A stretch of 64,000 nt of DNA from Atrichornis clamosus. Taxonomy: Eukaryota > Chordata > Aves > Passeriformes > Menuridae. Position numbers and translations under genes: made by a program. Below are positions 35,766 through 47,993 of this stretch, piece by piece. The DNA lies in the NCBI GenBank assembly GCA_013400975.1, contig WBMZ01010823.1, forward strand, positions 62,001 to 126,000, in the 5' to 3' direction. The number at the start of each line of letters is the position of its first letter. The first letter of the stretch is position 1. A model generated the notes under the pieces. That model searched no databases. It was not told where the DNA came from and saw only the letters and a list, made by a program, of their open reading frames with translations.

Positions 35766-37902
35766 GGCAGGATGTCTCCTTCCTGCCTCTCTGGAAGACT
35801 GACCATAATGAACCAGGCCAGGAGTTCTGCTGGGGACTCAAATATTAAATACAGAGGAAAAGAAACAAGTGGAAAATCTGAAGCAGTTGACCCAGCTGAT
35901 AAAAATACTTGAATTGTCCCAACCTCTCATTTATCTCCCGTTCCATGAGCTGTTCTGCACCATCCCCAGTTTCCATGGGCACCGAAGGCACATCCATAGG
36001 GACCTATCCCCACGGATCTAATAATTTTTCATCCCTGACACTCTCCACTGCAGCTGCTCAGAGGTGTGGGGTGCTCTCTGAGTAGCCTTCACATTCCATT
36101 TCTATTTCATCCTCTTTGCATTTTTGCTCCTCCTGCTGGAGAGCTATTTCTCCAAGCCACAATGATAATAATTTGAGACTTCTTCTGAATCTCCTAAAAA
36201 TTGGATTTCTCTCTAAGCAGGTTTCCAGCAATCCCTTGGAAAAGCAAAAGCCATGGAGAACACGCCTGTCCTCTGTGCAGAAACTTGTTCAGGATGCAAG
36301 TCTTCCCTTGGGCAGCAAATAATTCAAAACCCAGAGTCACTCCCTCCTGTACTAACAGGTACCTGTGTGAAAGGTAGCAGCAGGGTTTGCTAGTGAGTGA
36401 TGGAAATGATAATTAATAATAAACATTTGCCCTATTTACGTGAATTTTTGTGTATTTTTGTCAGTCCAGAAACTAGTTTTGTTTCAACTGGCTTTGACTT
36501 TTCAGCAAATTATTTCTGATTTGGGAGCTAAACTGAGCAGACACATAAAACTGCCTGATTTCCACTGGTACAAATCTCCTTTTTTAGATCTCTAACCGTA
36601 ATGAAGAGCATAATATGATTTACATTTGAGGCTATTTATTACAGAGTTGCATAAAGTAACTTTTGCCCAAATAAAACAGAGGCCTGCTGATGAAAGGGAG
36701 ACTCTTTTCACTGCAAAACTAAGGAGCATCATGAATTCCTAGTGGGACTTTGATTTGAGAAGGATTTAATCTGAAAAGCAGTCCAGCCAATTAACTGGGG
36801 TTCTGCTGAATATCTTACAAAATGCTGCAAAGAACTGTAATTAGTGACAAATAAATCTGTCTGTCAGCTAATGCAGATGCTGCTGCAATGACACCTCTGG
36901 AAACTGTTTAAATTGCATTTTTTTTCCTCCTTTCCTTGGCTTGCCAGCGGTGGATGAGCTCAGGTGAGAGATGCTGGAGGTGATGCTGAGTTAGCACCGT
37001 GCTGCCTGAAATGGAGCTGCTTTGGTGCTTGGATATTTTCCAGCGTTGATCTGACTGGAAAGCCACTGACAAATTGCATATTTTACATCAAAATTCTGGC
37101 AGACAAACACTCTTGGTGGTGGTGCAGCTCCTCAGCCTGGACACCCCTGCCTGCCCTCAGCCCTGCCCAGTGCTGTCACTCCCAGCCTCGCTGAACACGT
37201 TTACATTTGCATCACCTCAACCAGCAGCTGGTTTTAATTTTTTGCTGTTATTCAGGCTAAATATTTTGTTGGGAAAGGGGAGATCAAGCTGTTGCATTGA
37301 CTCATCAGACAGAGTCAATACAGGGAAGCAGAACCCAAGAATTTTCAACACAGGGATGAGCAGACTCTGGGTCACAAATGTTGACAGAAGATTGAGCTGA
37401 AACAGCACCTAAACTTAACATGAATGAAACTTTGATAATAAATAAGCACCTCCTTGATGCTGGTTTTATGAACAAAAAGGCAATTTCTCTTGAAATTAGC
37501 TGGTTAAGGTAATCTGTTTACTGTACTTCTGCCAAATAGAAAATAGTTGTTGGCACTGCTGTTTGCTCAGGATATAAATCTTAGCCCTGCGGAGGGTTAC
37601 CAAATTTAAAATTTATAAGCAGCCAGATTAAAAATAGAATCAGGTCAATGGGAGTGTGTCCCTAGTGCTGAGGATCAACACACAGAGCTGATGGCGTGGA
37701 GAGTTCAGTGGAGAAACTGGAGAAACTGGGAGAAGAGGCAGTGAGTGGTTCAGCCAGTGCCAACACCAGGTCCCACTGGGGACCTCACCTGCCCCAGCCT
37801 CTGGGATTTAGCAGGGAACAAGATTCCAAGTCAGGATGGCAGCACCAGCAGCTATAGCTGCTGAAAGGGGCAAAAGAAGAGGTTGTGCAGTCAAATTTGT
37901 TA

Positions 37903-38008
37903 ATTCAGAATCACGGGATGTTCTGAGCTGGAAGAAACCCACAAGGATCAAGTCCAACTGTTGGCCCTGCATGGGACAGCCCCAAGAATCCCAGCACGTG
38001 CCCTTCCC
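37903..38008 (-). mobile_element. CR1 LINE 3' fragment
   Basis: AGAATCACGGGATGTTCTGA, GCTGGAAGAAACCCACAAGG and GATCAAGTCCAACTGTTGGC match the complement of a CR1 end of the GATCA-GTCCAAC type. It is short and truncated. Confidence 0.78.
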
Positions 38009-38604
38009 AGGAATTAACTTGGTGTGAGGCTAGGAACAGCAGAGGGAACACGAGACACAGCAAGGAAATGAGTGATGTGCGGTGCAGAGTCCCATCAGTC
38101 AGGAACAGGAGGGAGTGAGTCCCTGCAATGGCGTGAACATGGACACGTTTCCTTGGGAAGGCCCAGCCGACAAGTGGGACACAGCTCTGGGAACAAACGC
38201 TCTTGGAGAGCCATAAAACACAGCCTGTTGCAGGGGCTCAGAGCACAGGAAGTGCAGGAAGCACAGATCTGGCACGTTTAATTAACCTTTTCTGCTGCAA
38301 CAAGGATGTCAAACAACCCCAGTGGCACTGATATGCTAACGGAGGAGAGAACAAACATTGAGACCAGAGTGAGATACAGCAGAAGCCACCTTCCCTGACA
38401 ACTTCCAGGAGCACAGAAAGAGGCTGACAATGCTGGGTTATCTACAGCGAGCAGGCAAATTTGAATTTCTTTTTCTTCTATTTTCTTATTTTATAGCATG
38501 CACGGAGAGTGATAACTGGGTTTAAAGGAGTTGTGCTGTTACAGCCACGCTGTGACCTGCAGAGCACATCAGTGCACGGCTGATAACCTGTATCTCCTGA
38601 ATCC

Positions 38605-38885
38605 TTCACAGGTTTGGGCTGGAAGGGACCTTAAAGCCCATCCAGTCCCACCCCTGCCACGGGCAGGGACACCTCCCACTATCCCAGGGTGCTCCAAGCC
38701 TCATCCAGCTTGACTTTGGACACTTCCAACCTGGCCTTCCACTTCCTGGACAACCTGTGCCAGGGCCTCACCCCCTCATGATAAAAAATTTCTTCCCAGT
38801 ATCCATCTAAACCAGCACCTTTCAGCACCTCCAGAGCTTTGCCCTCTCTGGGCACCAGCCCCAGCCTTCCAAAAGCAACCTGAAA
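38605..38885 (-). mobile_element. CR1 LINE 3' tail
   Basis: GGGCTGGAAGGGACCTTAAA, GCCCATCCAGTCCCACCCCT, CACTATCCCAGGGTGCTCCA and TGTGCCAGGGCCTCACCCCC are followed by TTTCTTCCCAGTATCCATCT. It is sense to the gene and of the same family as the antisense copies at 31371 and 41390. Confidence 0.92.
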
Positions 38886-40914
38886 GCTCTGCCAACGCTA
38901 CAGTTTTGTTTCATTAATGAAAAAAACACTTCTCAGCTTTAAAAAACCCACCCAATTATTAAGGGAAATTGCATTCTTTTTTTCAACTATTTGTATAAAA
39001 ACTTTACAGTAAGTTCGTTTCCCCTAAAAAACTTTGCTGCCATGTGGAAGCCCAGAGTACAGAATGCCAGTTGTTGGTTTGTTTTTTTTAATCTGAGAGA
39101 CCTGTTTTCAGTACTAAATGGCTAGCAAACACAAGTTATCCTTAAAAACTAAGTACTTCCCTGGAAAACCATCACCCTGAAGACAACAAGGATGGTACTT
39201 TAGTCAATTATCTTGAAATAAGAGGCTGCCACCTCTCCATCGGGAACTCCTCCACTCCCAGGGAAGAGATGGAAAGACACTTCCCAGCACGACAGACTGA
39301 GAGAATACTCCTTTTCCCAGAAAATCTCGAGCTTCTCTGCTGAAATGCCACTTTAAGTGTGAAAACCAGCACGAGCCACAGTGGCAGCTTTTGTGTAGGA
39401 TCCAGACTGGTAAATTCATTACAGTAATGAGATTATAACTTAATATATGCTATGGTGGGAGTATTCCAAAGGCTCTGTTTACTTCTTTGCAAGGAAAGCA
39501 GGTTTGGCCGTGGGTTGAGCTAAACTATACAACTGATGAGTCTTTTAATTTACTCTCCACATGGGAAAAATCAGGAGAAACACACATCATTTGATGCACA
39601 GGAAAAGGAATCTTTAAATCATTTAATTAAAAAAAATTAAAACCAGTTCAAAACAAGCCCAGATTCCTTCCTTAAATTGAAAGATTTCACTTTGTTCTTG
39701 CTTTTAAACTCCTTTTCAATATTTTCTCATTTCATGTTTTACTCAATTATAAAAGGAGAAATGTTCACTTGAAATGGGAGCCCCCAAAAGTTCTGATTTC
39801 TAAACGAAATGTCTTTTAGAAATATTTCCAATTTGAAAACATCCCTACATAGGCCTTTAAAAAAAAAAATTACATTACCCACCAACTTCAATTCAGTTTT
39901 GCCAGGAAGGTTGGTTCCCAAACTCTTCTTCTGTGGCAAAATTACTATAAATCAAAAAACACTGTTCTGATCTCTGGAATTCAACCCAATCTTCCCTGCT
40001 GACAGGATTTGGACACTGAGGAGCATTTGGGGGAGAAAACCCTGAATTTCTGTCCATGTGTTCTATGAAGAACAACATTGTTCTGCTCCTGGAGATGGTG
40101 ACAGGGCAGCAACAACACAAGGATTTTTTGGATGCCATGGAGCAGCTTCTCCCCTCCAAAACACCTCCAACAGAAACTTGGTACCAGACCAGGAGCCCCT
40201 TGCACCCCTAAATTCCTTCCCTGCAACTCTCACTCACCTCTGCACAGGTAAAGCCACACATTTCATTTGCCTTGTGGGGCTGCTTCCTGCAGAAATTTGG
40301 GGATGGGCAGATCCCTGCACCAGGATCAGAGGGATTAATGCAGCTCCTATTTAACAGAGCAGGTCTAGGAAGCTGAAATGTGACGTTTTATTGTGCCTGG
40401 CCCAATGCCTCTGATTTCAGTGAGGGAAGGGAAGGTGCAGGAAGCCTCTGAGTGGAGAGGGCTCTGCCAGCTCCGACACTGTTAAATCCCAACTCTCCAG
40501 GTTGTGCAATCAGGGATCCCTCTTGAAAGTTCTTCATTGCTTATAAGCAATTAACATTTATCGACGAAAGCTGGGGCAGCACATAAAGAATAAATCCCAA
40601 GCTGTAACCACGAGGATGCTCCCCCAGATTCCCTTCTCCAGCCATGAGAAGGCAAAGGAGCCCTTTTCCAAGTGTTTCGAGCACGCTAACATGCCAGTGT
40701 CCTTCCAGGGATGTGTTTTTGTTCCAACTGCTCTGATTCTCAATTAACATGCACCGTTCGGCCAGGTTTTATTTCAAATGACACCCTTCTTGAGGCGTGC
40801 CATTGGAAAAGAAAGTAATTTTAAAAATATCCTCGCAAAATTAGGCCCTCACAAAATATTTACTGCACGCTGCACCTGCTGCCATAAACCCCTGAAAGCG
40901 GGCAGCCTGCTTAC

Positions 40915-41099
40915 CATAAAAGGTCAGTTGTCCTCGTGCCACGTTTTTCCCTCTCACATTTTCAGCTACACATTCGTAGAGCCCGGCATCTTCCTGCTGG
41001 AAATTTGGGATTTCGAGGAGTCCGCTGGATCTGTGCCTCCTGGCTTTCCTGGGGATCTGTTTCCCATCTGCCCTCCTCCAGCTGATCGTAGGAACTGGG
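40915..41099 (-). CDS. CNTN4: CNTN4 exon, second part of Ig3
   Basis: This 185-nt exon follows acceptor ccttctttag and ends TTTTATG|gtaagc. It enters in phase 2, completing Asn of GNPVP, and leaves in phase 1 inside an Ala codon. It encodes [57 protein letters not shown] and LTFY. It holds the conserved tryptophan after the first cysteine and the DAGLYEC motif with the second framework cysteine, which completes Ig3. The WRRADGK and RKARRH segments are the best argument for CNTN4 over CNTN3. A CR1 tail lies in the intron on the upstream side and another, in opposite orientation, about 2 kb downstream. Confidence 0.95.
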
Positions 41100-41389
41100 C
41101 TAAAGAAGGAAGATAAAGCAAAAGAAGACTTGCAGAAAAGGCCATGGGGCTTGTCCTGGGAAGTTCTTGTTTGATCAACTTTACACAGTCTCATGTTTGA
41201 GGATGAAGAGATGGTTGGTGTGCAGACTATGGCACAGGATCTGGAGCAATTTTATTAAGGATAGGTTATATATAATATAAATATACATATGTTTATCAGT
41301 GGTGTAAAAGCAGGAGACACTAAATTATTAAAACGCTGTTTTGACCCAGCTGAATTTGGGGTTTTGCTGTGACATTATGTCTATTTTAG

Positions 41390-41582
41390 GGTGGTGAGGC
41401 CCTGGCACAGGTTGCCCAGAGCCGCTGAGGCTGCCCCTGGATCCCTGGAAGTGTCCAAGGCCAGGTTGGACAGGGCTTGGAGCAACCTGGGACAGTGGGA
41501 GGTGTCCCTGCCCATGGCAGGGGGTGGAATGGGTGGGCTTTAAGGTCCATTCCAACCCAAACCATTCCATCATTCTGTGAGG
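41390..41582 (+). mobile_element. CR1 LINE 3' tail
   Basis: GGTGAGGCCCTGGCACAGGT, CCTGGATCCCTGGAAGTGTC, GGAGCAACCTGGGACAGTGG and GGCTTTAAGGTCCATTCCAA lead to the terminal CCATTCCATCATTCTGTGA. It takes up about a quarter of the 803-bp intron inside Ig3 and is antisense to the gene. Confidence 0.95.
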
Positions 41583-41849
41583 ATTTTCCTACCGGTCCCA
41601 ACATTTTGGAAGTGTTGCCGGTGACTACTTTAGAAACAAACCAGGAGATGCACAAACATAAATGTGCAGAATCAGTTACATCTTCTCTCTTCCCTGGGAG
41701 TTCCCAGTTTTGGAGAGCCAAGCCTCTGCTCCCCAGGCCCTCTGGCTGATATGAAAACTGCTGATAAGCAATTCCTGCTGACTTAAGTGGATCACTAGGA
41801 ACTGCTGCAAACTCCACAACCCAGCGCTAGGAATGTGAGAAACTGGAGG

Positions 41850-41888
41850 AATAACAATAACAATAATAATAATAATAATAATAATAAT
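41850..41888. repeat. AAT microsatellite beside a splice donor
   Basis: Nine perfect AAT units occupy 41862-41888, preceded by interrupted AATAAC units from 41850. On the gene strand it is an ATT run that starts 14 nt after the end of the first Ig3 exon. Confidence 0.97.
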
Positions 41889-41902
41889 GGATCAACACTC
41901 AC

Positions 41903-42005
41903 TTCCCCAAGGCAAAGCACTCCAGCTTCACCGTTGTTCCTTTCGCAGATGGAACCGTTTCTGGGAACTGCACTTCTATTTTCGGCTCATACTCTCCCAT
42001 CACCC
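41903..42005 (-). CDS. CNTN4: CNTN4 exon, first part of Ig3
   Basis: This 103-nt exon follows acceptor tttatgttcacag and ends AA|gtgagtg, a strong donor. It enters in phase 1 by completing a Gly codon and leaves in phase 2 inside an Asn codon. It encodes [20 protein letters not shown], then [14 protein letters not shown]. The cysteine in LEC is the first framework cysteine of Ig3. Its partner is in the next exon, 803 bp downstream. The length is not a multiple of three, so skipping this exon alone would break the frame. A nine-unit AAT microsatellite sits 14 bp into the intron beyond the donor. Confidence 0.94.
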
Positions 42006-45000
42006 CTGTGAACATAAAATAGATGCTCAGGCTTGGTTGGATTTCCACAGTAAATTCGCAAGTGTTCCCGTGCTAGCACAGAGCTGTTCTATACATCATT
42101 ACTTGCCCAATTAATCCATTCATTTTAAACATGGCCTGTTCCTAACAGCCGTGTAGTGTGGGCTCTCTTCCCATTTACTGCCAGAGGAGAAGCTGAACCA
42201 ACTCTCCACACCATCTGCCAAAGATTAAAATTTCTTCATGGCTCTGTTACTTTTTGCTTTTGAGTATGCAGGATTTTGGCAGGTAACTTGTGAAATAAGG
42301 GGAGCAATAACCAGGGAGGTTCAGCATCTTCTAGAAATGAAACGCGGAACAAACAGCCATTAGGAAAAAGTTTTAAAAGCTAGAGTTAATAGAGGTTTCT
42401 ATTAACTTCAAGGATCTCAATGCACAGAGATCACACACTCCTTGGGTAATTTCTTTATTTTTTACTGCCCCAGTAAATCATGTAGCGTGACAGCCTCTTT
42501 ATGAAATTGTGTTTAAAAATTTGTGCACATAAAAAGGCCATTACACTCATGATAAATGGCTACATTTCCACTCACTGTGCTGTCTTAAACCCGGCACATA
42601 TAATTTCACCAATAGTGATTATCAGCTAATTGATGATTGCAGTTTAAATCTCAACAGTGCGGCGCTTCCTGGACGTTGGCCAAGGCGGGAGTGGAGCTGG
42701 GTCAGCCCAGATGAATCCCAGGAATACAGAAACCAGACAGCACGAGGGATACAGGAACAAGCCAGCAGGAGTCTGCAGTGGGACTGAGGTACGTTGGAGC
42801 TGCTGATGTTGGCCTGTGAGTGCTCTGCTCCTCCCTGCCCGCTTGCTTTTCACACAGGATGCAAGAAAACTCTGGGTTCTCCTTTAATTTTTCAGTCATA
42901 AAGCTGGAAATGCTCAGTGCGAGGCTTAGGCCGAGTCTACCTTTACTTGCTGACCTGCACGTCACCTGTCCTAAAGCAATAGCAGGTTATGTCATCTTTC
43001 TTCCGACACATTAATTGCAAGTAAGTGTTCAATAGGGTCGCTGCTGCACTGCCTTTTGATGACTATCAAAATTAAATGCATTTATTAAAAATATGGATAC
43101 TCTCCCCATATTCGTGTCTTGGCTGGCACACGGAACAGGAACCCTGTGAGTCCGTGGTGACATTGCAGCATTTTCATACCATACAAAAAGGATCACAGGG
43201 CACACTCCTCGTCAGCCCTCTGCATGTCCACACTGCTCCCCCAGAGGGCTCAAATCCTCTCCGTTTTCCAAGTGGGACTTGCCAAATCTTTGCAATCTTG
43301 CCTAAATTTCTCCAAACTCCGTGCTAAATGTTTGCTGGGCGAGCTCCAGCCGAGCCTAGAACAGCCCAGTGGTCTCCAAGGGCAAGGCTGGTGCTGCTTT
43401 GGAGCAGCAGCTGATGGGACTTGGGGAGATCTTTTCCCCCTTCTCTTCACTCACTTTTTATTGTTCCCATTTCTTTGCCTTGTGCTGGGGCTGGGGAGCT
43501 GAAATCCCATGGGGACAAACTCCCTGCTGGGAGGGGAAAGTTTCCTTGGGGCTGCAGGACAGCAGCTACAGCCAGCACCACCCACAGCCCTGCAGCTCTG
43601 GCCTCTTGCAGCCTCACTGCAAATTCCAACCTCCCAAAAATCAGGATTTACATCTGGAAAAATCGCAAGGCTCCCAGAGCAACAATAACCTACCTAAGCA
43701 CATATATATCTATAGGGTATGACGTGAGTCCTGCTGTCTCCTCTTCAGAGGAGCAACATCATGCAGTTCAGACATCTCCACGCTGAATCCAAGAGCATTT
43801 CCATGCACAAAATCCTCATTTTTCCTGCTGTTCCTGGGTGATTTAACAGCTGACTTAGTTGTGCAGGTGGCAGGGAGGGAGGAGGAAGTAAAGGACTAAA
43901 ATAGACACTGGGTTTGTGGCTTGGAGAACACTCCCAGTGTCATGGCACATCAGATGCTCAACGTGTTTGCATTTCAGAGGCTTTTGTATCTTTCTTCCAA
44001 TTTCAAGCCTTAAAAACGTGCTTTTGGCTGAAAGTCCCAGGAATTCAGAAGGAAGCTAATTTGTCTGAGGAGATGATATGCATTTCCTGACACCACCTGT
44101 GAAATGGTAGCGTTTAATTGGCCCATACAGCTGCTGCTGATGGCAATTTTATTCCAGGACTATTTCAGCTCCTTCCCACTACTACTGTTTCAATTCTGAC
44201 GTCGAAAATGCACAGCACATTTTAAAGGGAAGTAGTGAAGTGTTTCAGGGGCAGAAGCTCTCAACACCTGGGTGCTCCCAGCAGGTCCCAAAGGTGCTGC
44301 AGTGGGGATGGCACCCCAGGTACTCCCTGCCCTTCCAGGGGAAAAAGGAGCAGAGAGGTTTTTATTGAATGGAAAAGGCAGGTTGGTTCCCTTTCCTACC
44401 TTCCTTTCAATCCACACCCCTCAGCAAGCTGCCAGAAGGCATCAAATTTAAATCCTTTTTCTTCTGAGCTGCAGGAAGTGCTCCAAACCTAGTGGACAAC
44501 TCATTTCACGCTTTAGGATCATTCTTGATCTTCAGTGCCATAAACATTCAGCTATTTATTGTACTTCCAGACATGGAAATATCTCAGAGAGTCTTTTCTG
44601 CACAATGGGAGGTACCTGCTGGTAGTGTCAGCACTGAGTCCTCCATGCAGAACCCGAGCAGAAACCAGACCTTGGTACCTTGGGAATTCTAGGAAACCGT
44701 AACAGCCACGGGTGCACGTTTCAGGAGGGCAGGTCCCACACCATAAATGTGCATTTTCAGGCACTGCTGCCCTCGGATGATTCTGTATTTCAGCCTTTTT
44801 CACCTGCACTGCAAGCATCCATACAGCACATCCACACAATCCACAGAGCTACCTGAAAATACTGGAATAGAGGCTGACAGCATGCACTTCGGAGAGGGAA
44901 TTAAGAGGGACAGAAGAAAATCCTTCTTTTCCCAGCACACACTGCCCTGTGCACACTGGATTTATCACCAGTAGCTCACCTCTGTCTGCAGAAGCAGAGG

Positions 45001-45854
45001 CAGAGCTCATGGCACGGTCTCATCCTACCTCCATCCCATAACCCCTACGATATTTCTCTCTCCAAGGAGGAAAAGCTGTCTGAGGGTAACTAATGGGATA
45101 AGAGGAACCTTCTGCTTCCACAGCACAGCAGCAGGGAAGGGACCCCAGCCCTGCCAGTGAGATCCTGCCCAGCGGTTACAAAGAGCTGCGGCAAACAACA
45201 CCAGGAGATCTCTGACTCCAGAGCTGCATCTTCTTCCAGAAGAAGTTGCTAACAATGCATTCCTATTTCTGGAACAAATGTCCTAACTCTTATCCTTTAA
45301 ACAGAGACATTTTAATTAATTTTAATTGTAAATTAACATGCAAATGCATTTTTCTTATCTACTCAAAAATGCCGACGATACAAATCAATTGTCTGTATAA
45401 ATTTAGAAATCCTCTTTCGCTTTCTTCTCCCTTTTTTGTATTATTCCACAGACCACTAAAAATAACCCTAATTCTGCTGGGAAATACAGCCTGAGCTAAC
45501 AGTTACCGAAACAACAAAGTGCCTTTGTTCACTTTTGGGCTGCATAAAATGAGAAAAAACCAGTATATCCAGACTCTAAAAATCTATTTTGTTTCCTGTC
45601 TTTGGCCAACTCCCACCAGGTTTTTCTTTTGTAATCATTGCCTGACACTGAGAGTTGCTCCAGTGGTGGGGAGAGCAACTTTAGCTGTGCATGACTTTGA
45701 ACCACAGTTAAAGCACAAGTCTCCAGCCTCTGTGAGGGGAAAAAAAAAATCTGTCTTTAACATAAATATTTCAGGCCACTCCTTCATTTCTGGGTGACAT
45801 CCCGGTAACAAAAAGCAAGGCAGAGCCCCCGAGGCCAGCCCTGAGGGCCCCTAC
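42006..45854 (-). other. CNTN4: CNTN4 intron between Ig2 and Ig3
   Basis: This is a 3,849-bp phase-1 intron. I see no repeat of the CR1 type, no further Ig-like coding sequence and no RNA gene. Several short open frames on either strand lack domain hallmarks and are treated as chance. Confidence 0.9.
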
Positions 45855-46058
45855 CGTCGTTCCTGAGGATGAGCGGGGTGGGGGGGCCCAGGACCCTGCT
45901 GTTGGTCACCGTGTTGGTCACCACACAGGTGTAGTTGCCCACGTCCGAGCTCTCCACCTTGGCGATGTAGAGGTTCCCGGTCTCCTGGGACACGAAGCGC
46001 CGGCTGTCCTGGTGCACGAAGCTCGGGTACTCGTTGAAGATCCAGGCGTAGGTGAGCT
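45855..46058 (-). CDS. CNTN4: CNTN4 exon, second part of Ig2
   Basis: This 204-nt exon is the most upstream one in the window. It starts after acceptor ttgtgattccag, completing a split codon (probably Glu), and ends G|gtagggg inside a Gly codon, so both borders are phase 1. It encodes [14 protein letters not shown], then [34 protein letters not shown] and the linker [11 protein letters not shown]. The DVGNYTC motif carries the second framework cysteine of Ig2, and N-Y-T is a potential N-glycosylation sequon. The partner cysteine must be in an upstream exon outside the window. Ig2 with Ig3 forms the PTPRG-binding surface in the family. The exon is unusually CpG-rich, with about 15 CpG by hand count, compared with 4 in the next exon. 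Confidence 0.94.
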
Positions 46059-47962
46059 CTGGAATCACAAGGGACACGCCTGGATTAGGGAGAACCGGGC
46101 AGGTGACAGCCCGTGGGGTGATCTCCACGGCTACAGATTTCCAGCTGTGACACTTCTGAGCCCGCACACACATCCGGTATTCCTGTTACTCCCTCAGGTT
46201 GGTCCAGAATAAAACACATTTTACCAGGATCTCACCTCTTTGTCATGAACAGCTCAGCCTGACTCACGACTTTTCTGTCATCCTTCCTAATCCACTTTTT
46301 TTTTCCCCTTTAAAAACAGTTGTGAGGAGGACCTGCCGAATCGTTTTATCACCCACTGGACGTTTTATTCCTTGGGAATTTCTGAATCAGCAAACAAACC
46401 GAACACTAAATTACGCAGCTGTAATCTTCTCCCCATGACTAATTAGACAGTGCTCTGTGTTTGGTAAGGCATCTTTGGAAGTTATTTGAGCAATAAAAAA
46501 AGGAGTGAGGGAGATGTTGCAAGTGGCTGCAGAGGCTGTGAGTGAGGTTAATGCAGTCTAACCCTATTATATCTGCCTGAGTCAAACGCACAAACACACT
46601 GAAAGAGCTTCAGGAACTAAAGTGGATACAAGACTGCTGCAGTTTGCTAAGGGAACACTAATTATACTAAAAATCATATTCTTGTTTTAATACTCTAATG
46701 AGTCATAGCTGTAATTGACCTCAACTACCATTAGGTACTTTGGAAAATATATTCTGCCCTCATGTTGCACTGTTTACAGGCAGAAGAGGCTGAATGCAGA
46801 TTATTGGCTTTTTTTATTTTGAACAACAGGACTCTAAAATGCCCGCTTAGACTTTTAGGAAGGTATGATAATGGTGTTTATGAGGGAATATCTAATCATC
46901 ATATTTACACATGTGCATCTCATTATAAGGAACCTCATGCTGATATCAAGAGGATACTCAGAGCAAACAAGGTACCACTTCTCAGCAGCTTATTATTTTC
47001 TGCAAGTAGTTAAGTTTGCTTTTTTTTTTTAGTTTACTCTTGGTGAACAATTATCTTGCTCCTCCAGAAGCAGCCAGCAACAGGCAAATAAACATCCCTG
47101 CCCCGGGATGCACAGAGGTGTTTAAACCTGAGTGACTCTTCACACAGAAGGCTTCCACCAGAGCCCCCCTGAGCTCTGCAATACCACAACGTTTTGCATT
47201 GACTGTGGAATGGTGAACTGACCACAGGAAAACATGGAGTGGAGAGGGTTTTCTGGATGAATCCCTGTCCTCCCACCCTCCCCCAGGAGGTCTCATAGCC
47301 CCCTTCATAATTATACCCCAGAAGCAGCAGGGTTTTGACTCCTCCTTTATAAGCCAGTATTACTTTAATTGCTAAGAACCCTCTAATTTCCAGGTTAAAT
47401 ATTTTCATTGTAGTCTCTAGTTCTGTGCTTTTGGGCTAATGATCCCTTTGGCTTAGAGAGTTCTCGTCTCTTTGCTGGTGAGAGCCATCGAGAGCCCTTG
47501 TGCCGTCATTTTCAAGACAGGCTTTCCAATCCTATAATCGTTGTAGGAGCTTTTCCTGGGCCCTGCCTTAGTTAAAAAGTCTGGAATAATTATGTCATTT
47601 GAGCTGAGTGCCAGGTTGAAAGCCCTGGGTAAGGAGGTCACAGGAGAGCAGAAGGCAGAGCTGTGCAAGAGTAGGAGGTCTGATCAAAGAGAGAAACAAA
47701 TGGTGATGAGCTGGGATCCCTCCAAAGAGAGGGGGAACTAAAGGAGACCCATTTCTAGAGGGCAAAACATCAACACCTCCCCCAAGGCCATCTTCAAACT
47801 CTATTAATTTGGCTACACAAGACTGAGGAACGCAGTAAAGATCTGAAGTTGCAGCTCTGCCTTCCTATCAACGTCCAGAAAGATCCAACTGCCCACATTA
47901 CACAGAATGAGATATTAGATGCAGTCCATTATTGCTGGATAATTTCTAAAACAAGCAGGTAG

Positions 47963-47963
<1 letters not shown>

Positions 47964-47993
<30 letters not shown>
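47964..47993. repeat. CT microsatellite
   Basis: About fifteen CT units with one TG interruption near the start. It reads as GA on the gene strand and lies deep in the intron upstream of the Ig2 exon. Confidence 0.95.

Larger units (their letters stand above)
31807..40914 (-). other. CNTN4: CNTN4 intron between Ig3 and Ig4
   Basis: This is a 9,108-bp phase-1 intron. It contains two CR1 tails in the gene's sense orientation (37903-38008 and 38605-38885) and a short tandem array of palindromes (35702-35765). An AT-rich stretch lies around 32640-32770. I see no additional exon. Confidence 0.9.
41100..41902 (-). other. CNTN4: CNTN4 intron inside Ig3
   Basis: This is an 803-bp phase-2 intron. 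It contains an AAT microsatellite next to its donor and a CR1 tail of about 190 bp in the antisense orientation to the gene. Between the CR1 and the downstream exon is an AT-rich stretch around 41264-41291. Confidence 0.92.

Noticed and set aside
45784..46173. Longer minus-strand frame around the Ig2 exon
   Set aside because: The N-terminal extension with its Met is intronic, upstream of the acceptor at 46059. It is not a start codon of the protein.
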